From Novipirellula herctigrandis (GTDB lineage Bacteria; Planctomycetota; Planctomycetia; Pirellulales; Pirellulaceae), in NCBI GenBank assembly GCA_007859835.1, contig SJPJ01000001.1:2097912-2161911 (forward strand): a stretch of 64,000 nucleotides of DNA, read 5' to 3'. The notes under the pieces were generated by a model that was not told where the DNA came from, did not search any database, and saw only the letters and a list, made by a program, of their open reading frames with translations. The translations under genes and the position numbers were made by a program. Position 1 is the stretch's first letter. Each line of letters begins with the position of its first letter. Positions 55,513 to 64,000 of the stretch are shown here, one piece after another.

Positions 55513-56529
55513 ATGACCACACAGAAATTAACGATGAAGAAGTTTCTTAACGATCCAAATGACATTGCTGCCGAATTGCTTGAAGGCTACACATTGGCGT
55601 ACGCCAACAAAGTTAGCTTGATGTCGGAAAAGATCGTTGTTCGGGCCAATCCAAAGCCGGAAGACAAGGTTGCTTTGGTTACGCTTGGTGGCGCGGGGCA
55701 CGAGCCGGCGCTGAGCGGTTTTGTCGGCGAAGGGATGCTGGATGCCAGCGTTGTCGGCGATATCTTTGCCGCACCGGGAGCCCCAAAGTTGCTCGAAGCA
55801 CTACGGGCTTTTAATCGAGACGCCGGTGTTTTACTGGTTGTCTTGAACCACGCCGGTGACGTCATGAGCGCAAACATGGCGATGGAATTGGCCAAGCGAG
55901 AAGGACTCAACGTCCGCATGCTGTTGACGCATGAGGACATCAGCGCCGGGTTGGACACACCGGACGAAGACCGACGCGGATTGGCGGGTTGCGTCCCACT
56001 TTACAAAGTCGCAGGCGCGGCTGCCGAAGCGGGTAAGTCGCTTGATGAGGTCATTGAAATCGCTGAGCGATTCAACAAACAAATGGCGACGCTAGCGGTT
56101 GCAATGACCGGCGCAACGCATCCGCAAAACGGTCAAGCCATTTCCGAACTGCCCGACGATGAAATGGAAATCGGCATGGGCCAACATGGCGAGGCGGGCG
56201 GCGGACGCACGAAGATTCTTTCGGCAGACGAAACGGCTGAGAAAATGATCGAGCCGCTTGTTCAGTCCGTCGATGCAAAGTCTGGCGACCAAACGATGTT
56301 GATCATCAATGGTGTCGGAGCCACAACGCTGATGGAAATGAACCTGGTGTTCCGCAAGGCTTACCGATTGTTGGAAGCGAAGGGCATTGACGTGGTCTCG
56401 GGCATGATTGACGAGATTCTTACGGTGCAAGAGATGGCCGGGTTCCAAATGATTTTGTGCAAACTGGATGCGGATCATATTCCGCTGATGAAAGCTCCTT
56501 GCGACACGCCGTACTGGACGGTGCGTTAG
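55513..56529 (+). CDS. DhaK-type ketose kinase subunit
   Basis: 338 residues. DhaK features: VALVTLGGAGHEPALSGFVGEGMLDASVVGDIFAAP, GVLLVVLNHAGDVMSANMA, and GMGQHGEAG with H225 as the residue that binds the substrate carbonyl covalently. The kinase phosphorylates a short ketose such as dihydroxyacetone, erythrulose or another at the terminal hydroxyl. The DhaL half follows 142 bp downstream. No PTS DhaM is present, so ATP is the probable donor. Confidence 0.9.
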   Translation: MTTQKLTMKKFLNDPNDIAAELLEGYTLAYANKVSLMSEKIVVRANPKPEDKVALVTLGGAGHEPALSGFVGEGMLDASVVGDIFAAPGAPKLLEALRAFNRDAGVLLVVLNHAGDVMSANMAMELAKREGLNVRMLLTHEDISAGLDTPDEDRRGLAGCVPLYKVAGAAAEAGKSLDEVIEIAERFNKQMATLAVAMTGATHPQNGQAISELPDDEMEIGMGQHGEAGGGRTKILSADETAEKMIEPLVQSVDAKSGDQTMLIINGVGATTLMEMNLVFRKAYRLLEAKGIDVVSGMIDEILTVQEMAGFQMILCKLDADHIPLMKAPCDTPYWTVR

Positions 56530-56671
56530 GACAAGAGCTGTATTCACATTCCCTCGAGCGGAGTGGGCTTCGTTGGGCCGGATCGGTTTTCTGCCCCGCC
56601 AGACGCCCGCGAACTCGAGCCTCCTGCGATTGGGAGGGTGTTGAAATTCTTTTACGCATAGGAGTTAATTG

Positions 56672-57298
56672 ATGGACTCATTGGATTGCCGCCGATTTGG
56701 GCAGATGACTGCCACGGCGTTAGCAACATTAAAAGCGCGAGCGGATGAGCTTTCGGGCTTGGACGCCGAAACGGGTGATGGCGACCATGGCACGGCGATC
56801 GTCACTGCGATGACCGCGATTGATCGCGTCGCTCAGCAAGGAACCGACTTGAAGCAAGCCCTTGGCGACATGGGCTTTGCTGCAATGACGGAAGCATGTG
56901 GATCGACCAGCACGTTGATCGGCGCGCTCTTTTTAGGGATGAGCGATGGCGTGCAGGGCGATGCCTTGAACGCAGCGGATACGGCCGCAATGTTCTCTGC
57001 CGGACTAAAGAAAGTCAAAGAGCAAACCAAGGCTGCGATCGGCGACAAAACGATGATGGACGCGTTGCAGCCAGCCGTCGAAGCGATGGAGGCCAATACC
57101 GACCAGGACATCCCAACCATGCTGCAAGCGGCTGCGGATGCTGCCGCGACGGGAGCTGAAAAAACCAAACAGATGGTCGCTAAGTTTGGACGCGCTCGCA
57201 ATCTTGGCGAACGAGTGATCGGACATTTGGATGCAGGAGCGGTTTCAACAGCCTGTATTTTTGAAGCATTTGCACGCGGCTTTACCGCATCAGCTTAA
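56672..57298 (+). CDS. DhaL-type kinase subunit
   Basis: 208 residues from ATG 56672 (AGGAG upstream). ADELSGLDAETGDGDHGTAIVTAMTAI carries the Asp cluster that binds Mg-ATP; MTEACGSTSTLIGALFLGM, DALQPAVEAM and GARNLGERVIGHLDAGAVS-like (RARNLGERVIGHLDAGAVS) complete the DhaL fold. It supplies the ATP-binding half for the DhaK protein. Next gene is the aldolase. Confidence 0.9.
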   Translation: MDSLDCRRFGQMTATALATLKARADELSGLDAETGDGDHGTAIVTAMTAIDRVAQQGTDLKQALGDMGFAAMTEACGSTSTLIGALFLGMSDGVQGDALNAADTAAMFSAGLKKVKEQTKAAIGDKTMMDALQPAVEAMEANTDQDIPTMLQAAADAAATGAEKTKQMVAKFGRARNLGERVIGHLDAGAVSTACIFEAFARGFTASA

Positions 57299-57332
57299 CA
57301 CGAAACCAATTTAATACGAAAAAGGAAAAACG

Positions 57333-58202
57333 ATGCCAGAGGCTACCGGCAACATTGAAGCGGATGATTATGGAATCGACGTCCCTGTGAAGAAAGAGGC
57401 ATTCTTTCTCAAAGGGCTCGATCATGCGGACTGGGGGATCAAGGATCGCATGAGTCGCATCTTTGACTCCCGCAGCGGAAACACCGTGATGTTGGCTTTT
57501 GATCACGGCTACATCATGGGACCAACGTCGGGTTTGGAACGAATTGACCTGGGGATTTTGCCACTTGTCGAGTACGCGGATTGCTTGATGTGCAGTCGCG
57601 GTGTTTTGCGAAGCTGTATTCCACCGCAAGTGAACAAGCCGATTTCGCTTCGTTTTTCAGCGGGCACGACTGTGCTGAACGAGTTGAATGATGAGTGCAT
57701 TCTCGGCATCGACGATGCGATTCGAATGAATGCATCCGCGTTGGCAATCATGGTCTCGATTGGTGGAAAATACGAAGGCAAGACGATCGAAAATTTGGTC
57801 CGAACCGCCGACTTGGGAAATCGATACGGTATCCCCACCCTTGGCGTGACCGCGGTTGGGAAAGAGCTGACACGCGATGCCCGTTACCTAGGAATGGCCT
57901 CACGCGTATGTGCGGAAAACGGTGCGACTTTCGTCAAAACCTATTACTGTGAAAAAGACTTCGAAAAGGTCACCGCGGCGTGCCCGGTGCCAATTGTGAT
58001 TGCAGGTGGTAAGAAATTGGAAGAGCATGATGCATTGAAGCTAGCTTACCGTGCAATTAGCGAGGGAGCCGCTGGTGTTGATATGGGACGTAATGTCTTC
58101 CAATCTGAAAACCCAATTAGTATGATCAAGGCTGTCCGTGGCGTCGTTCATGATGGGATGACACCTGACCAGGCCTTTGAACTCTATCGTGACCTATCCT
58201 AA
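57333..58202 (+). CDS. LsrF/DhnA-type class I aldolase or thiolase
   Basis: 289 residues. It resembles LsrF: KDRMSRIFDSRSGNTVMLAFDHGYIMGPTSGLERID, ADCLMCSRGVLRS, SALAIMVSIGGKYEG, and K202 in TFVKTYYCEKDF at the place of the Schiff-base Lys, then PIVIAGGKKLEE and GAAGVDMGRNVFQSE (phosphate-binding). In LsrF the substrate is a phosphorylated pentanedione; other members cleave sugar phosphates. With the upstream kinase, cleavage of a ketose phosphate is inferred. A strong SD (AAAGGA) precedes it. Confidence 0.87.
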   Translation: MPEATGNIEADDYGIDVPVKKEAFFLKGLDHADWGIKDRMSRIFDSRSGNTVMLAFDHGYIMGPTSGLERIDLGILPLVEYADCLMCSRGVLRSCIPPQVNKPISLRFSAGTTVLNELNDECILGIDDAIRMNASALAIMVSIGGKYEGKTIENLVRTADLGNRYGIPTLGVTAVGKELTRDARYLGMASRVCAENGATFVKTYYCEKDFEKVTAACPVPIVIAGGKKLEEHDALKLAYRAISEGAAGVDMGRNVFQSENPISMIKAVRGVVHDGMTPDQAFELYRDLS

Positions 58203-58249
58203 GTTCACGCAAACGCTGTTTCGTGCGGAACGGCTAAAAAAAAGAATTT

Positions 58250-58271
58250 TCGCTCTCGCTTGCGGGAGCGA
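58250..58271. terminator. Hairpin after the sugar operon
   Basis: A ten-pair stem (one T-G pair) between 58250 and 58271 with a short loop, preceded by an A-run at 58236-58243. On the plus strand no T-run follows, so it would work as an intrinsic terminator only on the minus strand; on the plus strand it may protect the operon 3' end. Confidence 0.4.
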
Positions 58272-58320
58272 GATAGAAGAGACCTCGTGATGTTTGACCA
58301 CTAGGCGAAGGAATTTAAGA

Positions 58321-61300
58321 ATGCATGCGCGTAAGCTGTTGGTTCTCACCGTTCTGTTGATGTTGAGTTCGTCCCTACGAGCTCAGACTTGCCACTTCGG
58401 TGACGTCTATGTGGGGGACCAATCCCAAGTGAAGGATTGGACCGGCAGCATTGAAGAAGCCAGAGCAAATCCAGATGTTTGGCGACAAGACGACCGTGTG
58501 CAAATCAGCCGTAAATACAGCGCAACGCTGAGGAATGGCGACCTATATCTGATCGGTGATCTGGTTGCGGACCAGGATTATGTGCAAGGCTTGAATGTGA
58601 GCGGGCCAGTAAAACTTCGCCTCAACGGTGAAGTACTTCAACCAGTCCAAACCACGTTCTATTCACTCTCTCTGCGTCGCGGAAGCAACGTCTTCGAGTT
58701 GCAAGTCATCAACAAAGCCAAGGGCGACAAAAAGAAAGGGAACCGTACGGATTTCTTCCTGACTCCTGCGGACCTTAACTATGTGTTTACGCCCGTAGGG
58801 AAAAAAATCGAATACGCTCGCCGGGCGATCGAATTTCTAGGCAAACAATACTCGACGTATCCCGCATCGAAGTATCTAAGGCAGCTTGCCAAGTTGGAAT
58901 CCAACAACGCCTCCGATGACGATGTCGAAGCGTTTCGCTACGAAGCTTTGGTGATCAATAATCCGGAGGTCAACTTCGAAAAAATCTTGTTCCGAGCCAG
59001 CAAAAATGGCGGAATGCCAGCGAATTGGCAGGGCAATGCCAATTACCTTCGCAGCAGAGGACAAGAAAGGCAGCCGAATTTCGAAGATGAATTACGCATC
59101 CTGGATCTAAAGAGCAAGTCTTCCGAAACGGTCTATCAACCGAAGGACAAACGCGAATGCTTGATGGATTTAAACCTGCATTATGACGCTGACAAACTGC
59201 TGTTCACGGGAATTGACACGGAAAGCAATACGCAACAGATCTACGAGATAAACCTTGACGGGTCCGGCAAGCGAAAGATCACCCCAACGTTGGCGGAAGT
59301 TGATCATTACAGCGCTACCTACTTGCCCAACGACAAGCTGTTGTTCTGTTCCACAACACCACTGAACGCTGTCCCCTGCGTTAGCGGCAACGACTATGTC
59401 GGCAACTTGTATGAAATCAATCCGGACGGATCGGGAATGCGTCAAATTACTTTTGACCAAGAAAATGATTGGTACCCGTGGGTCATGGAGAACGGGCGTG
59501 TGATGTTTTGTCGCTGGGAATACACGGACAATGCACACTACTTCACCCGCATTCTGATGCAGATGAACCCGGACGGCACGAACCTGCGGAGCATCTATGG
59601 GTCCAACTCTTTCTGGCCGAACACGATGTTTTATGCCAAACAGATTCCTGGGAAGACGTCACAATTTGCCGCGATCTGTTCGGGCCACCATGGTGTTTCT
59701 CGTGCTGGTGAGTTGATTGTCTTTGATACTGCAAAAGGCGAGTTCGAAGCGGACGGCGTGGTCCAACGGATCCCTGGTTACGGAAAGAAAGTCGAACCGG
59801 TCATCATTGACCAATACATGAAAGACAAGTGGCCACGTTTTCTGCATCCGTATCCTTTGAGCGAAAACTATTTCCTGGTTTCCGGTCAATTGAATCCCTC
59901 GGAGCGATGGTCGCTTTACCTCGTGGACCGGTTTGACAACATGATCAAGTTGGCAAGCGATCGAAAGTATTTGTTCGAGCCTGTTCCGCTTAAGAAGCGT
60001 GAGCGACCGCCGATGATTCCGGATCGCCGCGACTTTGAAGCAGAAGATGCCACCCTATTCATTCAAGACATCTATGCTGGGCCGGGTTTGAAGGACGTTC
60101 CGCGTGGTTCAGTCAAGTCGTTGCGATTGTTTACCTATGGTTATGCATATCGTTTGCACGGTGGGCATGCGACGCTTGCTGTCGAAGGCGGTTGGGACAC
60201 GAAACGCATCCTCGGGACCGTCCCCGTCGAGGAAGATGGATCGGTGATGATGTCGGTGCCTCACAGTCTGCCGATCTCGATTCAGCCGCTCGACGAAAAC
60301 GGGCGCGCGTTGCAGATCATGCGAAGCTGGTTAGCGGCGATGCCGGGCGAAAGACTGTCATGCGTCGGTTGCCACGAATCGACTCGCACTCCTCCGCCAG
60401 AACGCATGGCGCTGGCTGCTCGAAAAATGCCACAGAAACTCACCCCATGGTCGGACATCGATCGACCTTATGGTTTCGGCTTCCAGCGTGAAGTGCAACC
60501 GGTTCTCGATCGCAACTGCGTGGGTTGCCACGACGGGACCGAAAGCGATCGACCGAATTTCAAAGATAACTCTCCCGGACATGGAGGTTTTGCTAACTCT
60601 TATCACGCGTTGCACCCCTATGTACGGCGACCGGGCCCCGAAAGCGACATGCACTTGCTGCGACCAATGGAATACCATGCGTCGACAAGTGAGTTGATCC
60701 AAATGCTGGAAAAGGGTCACCATGGCGTGGAGATAGATGAAGACGGTTGGAACCGACTGGTCACTTGGATTGATTTAAACGTTCCGTATTATGCAACGTG
60801 GATGCAACAAAAAGACAACAGCGAAGAGACGAAGGAGCAAGCCGACAGAACGCTCTTGATGAAAAACACCTATGCCTGTATCGATGACGATATCGAGTGG
60901 ATGCCTGAGAGTCCGATCGAGCGTCCGGAGTTCGTAAAACCGACCAAAGTGAAGATTGAACACGAACCGGTGCAGTTACAGGGTTGGCCGTTGAGCGAAA
61001 AGGCGATTCGCGAGATGTCCACGCAGACACACGATCTGAAGATCAACGGTCAATCGATCACCATGGCCAAGATTCCTGCGGGACGTTTTGTCATGGGTTC
61101 GGTATCCGGTGCAGCGGACGAAGCACCACAGAGCGTTGTCGATATTGAGAAACCGTTCTGGATGTCAGTCAAGGAAATCACGAACGAACAATACAACGGC
61201 TTTGATCCAACGCACGATAGCGGCGCGATTGACCAACAGTGGAAAGACCATATTTACGCGGGATATCCCGCCAACAAACCGGAAATGCCAGCGATCCGCA

Positions 61301-61854
61301 TTAGTTGGCAAGAAGCGATGGCTTACTGCGAGTGGGCCTCGAAGAAGACCGGCCAAAACATTTCGCTTCCCACCGAGGCGCAATGGGAGTGGGCCGCACG
61401 AGCTGGTAGCGACCAGCCTTTCTACTTTGGCGACGCAGGTTTTGAGAAGCACGCCAACCTAGCTGATCAATCAATTGGATTGTTGGCCGTGAAGGGCGTT
61501 GATCCTCAGCCGATCCCGGTAAGCCAGCGGTCCCCGACAACGGACTTTGTGCCGCGTGACACGAGCATTGACGACAAGATACTGACACCGTCGGGAACCG
61601 GCCAATTCACGCCCAACCCGTGGGGGCTTTTTGATATGCATGGCAACGTGGCCGAATGGACACTTTCCGACTACAATGATTATCCTTACCTAGCCGATGA
61701 CGGTCGCAACGCCCTGAATCTGCAAGCGAGAAAAGTCGCTCGCGGTGGTTCGTGGTATGATCGGCCTCATCGGGCTACCGCCTCCTACCGCCTACCGTAT
61801 CAGTCCCACCAAAAGGTATTCAATGTTGGCTTCCGCATCATCGTAAAACCATGA
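58321..61854 (+). CDS. HzsA-like dihaem c-type cytochrome with PD40 propeller and FGE-like C-terminal domain
   Basis: 1177 residues from ATG 58321 (AAGGA upstream). Signal peptide to RAQ. Residues 45-160: galactose-binding-like sandwich. About 270-600: PD40/TolB-like propeller (IYEINLDGSGKRKITPT, LYEINPDGSGMRQITFD, QMNPDGTNLRSIYG) of the hydrazine-synthase-alpha type. Two haem motifs, C681VGCH and C733VGCH. About 905-1177: SUMF1/FGE fold (MAKIPAGRFVMGS, ISWQEAMAYCEWAS, LPTEAQWEWAARAG, GNVAEWTLSDY, RGGSW); the Cys pair needed for formylglycine formation is missing, so sulfatase activation is unlikely. Function unknown. Confidence 0.82.
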   Translation: MHARKLLVLTVLLMLSSSLRAQTCHFGDVYVGDQSQVKDWTGSIEEARANPDVWRQDDRVQISRKYSATLRNGDLYLIGDLVADQDYVQGLNVSGPVKLRLNGEVLQPVQTTFYSLSLRRGSNVFELQVINKAKGDKKKGNRTDFFLTPADLNYVFTPVGKKIEYARRAIEFLGKQYSTYPASKYLRQLAKLESNNASDDDVEAFRYEALVINNPEVNFEKILFRASKNGGMPANWQGNANYLRSRGQERQPNFEDELRILDLKSKSSETVYQPKDKRECLMDLNLHYDADKLLFTGIDTESNTQQIYEINLDGSGKRKITPTLAEVDHYSATYLPNDKLLFCSTTPLNAVPCVSGNDYVGNLYEINPDGSGMRQITFDQENDWYPWVMENGRVMFCRWEYTDNAHYFTRILMQMNPDGTNLRSIYGSNSFWPNTMFYAKQIPGKTSQFAAICSGHHGVSRAGELIVFDTAKGEFEADGVVQRIPGYGKKVEPVIIDQYMKDKWPRFLHPYPLSENYFLVSGQLNPSERWSLYLVDRFDNMIKLASDRKYLFEPVPLKKRERPPMIPDRRDFEAEDATLFIQDIYAGPGLKDVPRGSVKSLRLFTYGYAYRLHGGHATLAVEGGWDTKRILGTVPVEEDGSVMMSVPHSLPISIQPLDENGRALQIMRSWLAAMPGERLSCVGCHESTRTPPPERMALAARKMPQKLTPWSDIDRPYGFGFQREVQPVLDRNCVGCHDGTESDRPNFKDNSPGHGGFANSYHALHPYVRRPGPESDMHLLRPMEYHASTSELIQMLEKGHHGVEIDEDGWNRLVTWIDLNVPYYATWMQQKDNSEETKEQADRTLLMKNTYACIDDDIEWMPESPIERPEFVKPTKVKIEHEPVQLQGWPLSEKAIREMSTQTHDLKINGQSITMAKIPAGRFVMGSVSGAADEAPQSVVDIEKPFWMSVKEITNEQYNGFDPTHDSGAIDQQWKDHIYAGYPANKPEMPAIRISWQEAMAYCEWASKKTGQNISLPTEAQWEWAARAGSDQPFYFGDAGFEKHANLADQSIGLLAVKGVDPQPIPVSQRSPTTDFVPRDTSIDDKILTPSGTGQFTPNPWGLFDMHGNVAEWTLSDYNDYPYLADDGRNALNLQARKVARGGSWYDRPHRATASYRLPYQSHQKVFNVGFRIIVKP

Positions 61855-61871
61855 TGCGAGCATGAACTGAT

Positions 61872-61919
61872 GGAGCACAGACTTATAGCTTGCCTATTAA
61901 TCATTAATGGCTGTGCTCC
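61872..61919. repeat. 9-bp inverted repeat with 30-nt loop
   Basis: GGAGCACAG (61872-61880) and CTGTGCTCC (61911-61919) pair perfectly between the two cytochrome genes. The AT-rich loop contains TATTAATCATTAAT. It may be an intergenic palindromic repeat or an mRNA processing hairpin. Confidence 0.5.
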
Positions 61920-61965
61920 GACAGCCGTGCCAACAAGATGCCGCTATCGAGGTTAGTCCGTAAAC

Positions 61966-63768
61966 ATGAAAGAAGCGATCCGCACCTTGTTGGCCGTCTG
62001 TTTGACAATGTCAACCAGCTTGGCCCAGGACTATTTGTCGCCAAGCGATATGTTACTTTCCAAGGATCGAAGCTCGCTCTATGTCCTGGCTTCCACTGGC
62101 AAGCAACTGATCAACGTTGATTTGAAAGAACAAACGGTCACTGGTTCGCTGGAATTGCCAGGCCAACCGACCGACATGGTCATGTCGAGTGACGGTGAGA
62201 CACTGTATATCGCTGGCGGTGGCCCCGAAGGACGCATTTGGAAGATCGTCGCAGGCAAGCAATGCGGAGAACTCAAAACAGGCCACACGCCGATGTCGCC
62301 GGTTTTGTCGCCTGACGAAAAGTGGCTCTACGTTTGCAACCGGTTTGATAACGAAGTTTCGATCATTGACCTGACCAGTGGCGAGACGACCGCTCGCGTT
62401 CCCGTTTTGCGAGAACCCGTTGCGGCCGATATCACACCCGATGGAAAGCTGCTGTTTGTTGCCAACCACATCCCCGATGGTCGGGCCGACATCGAATACG
62501 TTGCCTCAAAGATTTCCGTGATCAACACCGAAACGCAGTCGGTCAAAACACTCCCCTTGGTCAACGGCGCCGAAGGAATTCGAGGGCTCGAAGTTTCTCC
62601 GGACGGGAAGAAAGTTTTCGCAACGCATCTGATGGCGAGATTTCTTGTCCCAACGACACAGCTTGAACGTGGATGGGTCTCTACCAACGCACTGAGCGTC
62701 ATCGACATCGCAACCGAAACGCTCGAATACACTGTACTGCTTGATGACATTGATCAAGGATTCTCCAATCCCTGGGCGATCGGGTTCTCCGAAGACGGAA
62801 AAACTTTGGTTGTCTCATCAGCCGGAAACCAGGAACTTTCGCTGATCGACCTGCCTGCGCTGAGGTCCAAAATCGATTTATATGCTTCCAAGGCAGAAGG
62901 GGAAGCGCACTTGTATGCGCACAATGACCTGTCGTTCCTTTCCGGCCTTCGAAAACGAGTCAAGCTCAAGGGCGTTGGCCCCCGATCGCTCGTGGTTGAC
63001 GGCGACGTCGTCTACGTTGGGAACTATTTTTCGGATGCATTGGAGATTGTCCAATTCGATTCGAATTGGCGGACGGAAAGCAAAACGGTGCAACTAGGGG
63101 AAACACTCCCGATTACACAAGAGCGTCTCGGGGAGATGTATTTCAACGACGCCGCACTCTGTTTTCAAAATTGGCTAAGCTGTGCCACTTGTCATCCCGA
63201 CGCGCGAACCGACGCATTGAACTGGGATTTGATGAATGATGGAATCGGAAATCCCAAAAACGTTAAATCGATGCTATACGCCCATCGAACTCCACGAGCA
63301 ATGTGGTTGGGAGTACGAGCGGATGCAGAGACAGCAGTTCGAGCCGGGATACGGCACATTCAGTTCGCCGTCCGCCCGGAAGAGGACGCCGAAGCCATCG
63401 ATGCCTACCTAAAGAACCTCGAACCGGTTCCCAGCCCGCACCTGGTCGACGGAAAACTCAGCGACTCTGCTCTTCGTGGAGAAAAACTTTTTGAACAAGT
63501 CGGCTGTGCGCATTGCCACCCAGCACCGCTGTTCACAAGCTCTCAAATGTGCGACGTCGGTTTCACGAGTGGCCAAGACGAAGGTCAGCCGGTTGACGTG
63601 CCACATTTGATTGAAGCATGGCGAACGGGCCCCTACCTACACGACGGACGAGCCGCGACAATGAAGGATGTTGTCACCACCTTTGAACATGGAAACGGCC
63701 ACGGTAAATTGTCCGACCTCACCGACGATCAGATCAATGACCTGGTGGAATACGTACTGTCGCTATAA
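61966..63768 (+). CDS. YncE-like propeller fused to dihaem MauG-like cytochrome c
   Basis: 600 residues, signal peptide to SLAQ. Residues 22-390: seven-blade YncE-type propeller (MLLSKDRSSLYVLASTGKQL, DMVMSSDGETLYIAGGG, PVLSPDEKWLYVCNRFDNEVSIIDL, ADITPDGKLLFVANH, GLEVSPDGKKVFATH). Residues 390-600: two c-type haem sites, C406ATCH and C514AHCH, with the cytochrome-peroxidase/MauG pattern (TPRAMWLGVRADAE, LRGEKLFEQVGCAHCH, GPYLHDGRAATMKDVVTTFEHGNGHGKLSDLT). Follows the HzsA-like gene by 111 bp. An electron-transfer or oxidative role in the periplasm is inferred. Confidence 0.85.
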   Translation: MKEAIRTLLAVCLTMSTSLAQDYLSPSDMLLSKDRSSLYVLASTGKQLINVDLKEQTVTGSLELPGQPTDMVMSSDGETLYIAGGGPEGRIWKIVAGKQCGELKTGHTPMSPVLSPDEKWLYVCNRFDNEVSIIDLTSGETTARVPVLREPVAADITPDGKLLFVANHIPDGRADIEYVASKISVINTETQSVKTLPLVNGAEGIRGLEVSPDGKKVFATHLMARFLVPTTQLERGWVSTNALSVIDIATETLEYTVLLDDIDQGFSNPWAIGFSEDGKTLVVSSAGNQELSLIDLPALRSKIDLYASKAEGEAHLYAHNDLSFLSGLRKRVKLKGVGPRSLVVDGDVVYVGNYFSDALEIVQFDSNWRTESKTVQLGETLPITQERLGEMYFNDAALCFQNWLSCATCHPDARTDALNWDLMNDGIGNPKNVKSMLYAHRTPRAMWLGVRADAETAVRAGIRHIQFAVRPEEDAEAIDAYLKNLEPVPSPHLVDGKLSDSALRGEKLFEQVGCAHCHPAPLFTSSQMCDVGFTSGQDEGQPVDVPHLIEAWRTGPYLHDGRAATMKDVVTTFEHGNGHGKLSDLTDDQINDLVEYVLSL

Positions 63769-63779
63769 AGGGTTGGTTT

Positions 63780-63911
63780 CTATTTGAGTGACTCGTCGAT
63801 GAGCTCGGCGGGATGCGCGGACTCGGCATCCTGCCCGCCAACGAAAAACGGCATCCAAATGACTACCGTTTCAATGTCGCTGCGTTCCAGTGCAAGAGGT
63901 AGGTTACTCAT
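63780..63911 (-). CDS. Possible small ORF or gene remnant, 43 residues
   Basis: ATG 63911 to TAG 63780 on the minus strand reads SNLPLALERSDIETVVIWMP then FFVGGQDAESAHPAELIDES. It is protein-like but has no clear SD (AGAGG is absent; the upstream part is the direct repeat at 63922). It might be the 3' remnant of a larger gene. No family recognised. Confidence 0.35.
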   Translation of the reverse strand: MSNLPLALERSDIETVVIWMPFFVGGQDAESAHPAELIDESLK

Positions 63912-63921
63912 AGAAGAGGAC

Positions 63922-63960
63922 TGACCCCATTTGATTGACTCTGACCCATTTGATTGACTC
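63922..63960. repeat. Tandem 19/20-bp direct repeat
   Basis: TGACC(C)CATTTGATTGACTC occurs at 63922-63941 and 63942-63960, the second lacking one C. It is placed between the cytochrome gene region and the window end. It may mark the edge of an insertion or an intergenic repeat; the rest lies outside the window. Confidence 0.7.
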
Positions 63961-64000
63961 CAGGCGTGAACGGTTGTCGAAACTTCACGGAGGCGACATG

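Noticed and set aside
58321..63768. True anammox hydrazine synthase
   Set aside because: Domain layout differs (FGE-like tail, fused subunits), and no other anammox genes are in the window; only architecture-level similarity is claimed.

Overview
The window looks like a chromosomal segment of a marine-type planctomycete of the Pirellulaceae (Rhodopirellula relatives). The evidence is four secreted sulfatases plus polysaccharide-degrading enzymes, Tat-signal Gfo/Idh/MocA and TIM-barrel proteins, very long secreted WD40/PD40 and c-type cytochrome proteins, an ECF sigma factor with a membrane partner, moderate GC content and loosely packed genes. No rRNA, tRNA, CRISPR array or intact transposase was recognised.

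Layout. 1-9277 (minus): a polysaccharide-utilisation block with a sulfatase (cut by the window edge), a DUF5060-type glycosidase whose carbohydrate-binding C-terminus is split off and truncated, a GH29 fucosidase, and a giant fusion with a GH105-like N-terminus. 9671-12041 (minus): a two-gene Tat-exported unit (TIM-barrel epimerase-like protein plus Gfo/Idh/MocA oxidoreductase) that reads as more GC-rich than its neighbours. 12198-15767: a very large lipoprotein with WD40-like repeats. 15915-20605: a cation-homeostasis block (SpoIIAA-like protein, Ca2+ P-type ATPase, CPA2 antiporter, and a 56-residue protein with a perfect Shine-Dalgarno). 21303-22973: an ECF sigma factor and a membrane-anchored partner.

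23336-26242 (plus) is different in character. Small unrelated genes, all in one orientation, are separated by similar imperfect palindromes bounded by RYYYAAC / GTTRRRY-like core sites. This is the layout of an integron cassette array without an integrase (CALIN). A large NhaP-type antiporter with a cyclic-nucleotide-binding tail follows. 29493-39984 holds a His/Lys/Gly-rich lipoprotein, an alpha/alpha-barrel glycosidase, an HD hydrolase with a YdeI-CsaA fusion, a peptidoglycan-binding amidase-like protein, a PL10 pectate lyase and a parallel beta-helix protein.

40073-46787 (minus) is a four-gene unit that appears dedicated to D-amino-acid-containing dipeptides: a secreted triple fusion (serine beta-lactamase/DD-peptidase, VanX-type dipeptidase, nitrilase-type amidase), a dipeptide epimerase, an AONS-like PLP enzyme and a DUF819 permease. 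47840-53186 (plus) is a run of three sulfatases, the last fused to an esterase. 53292-58202 is a sugar operon with a divergent IclR regulator: Tat-exported D-lyxose-isomerase-like cupin, VOC protein, DhaK- and DhaL-type kinase halves and an LsrF-type aldolase, suggesting isomerise, phosphorylate, cleave. 58321-63768 encodes two c-type haem proteins whose architecture resembles hydrazine synthase subunits (an HzsA-like protein with an FGE-like tail; a YncE-like propeller fused to a dihaem MauG-like cytochrome).

All functions are read from sequence motifs; no database search was run.
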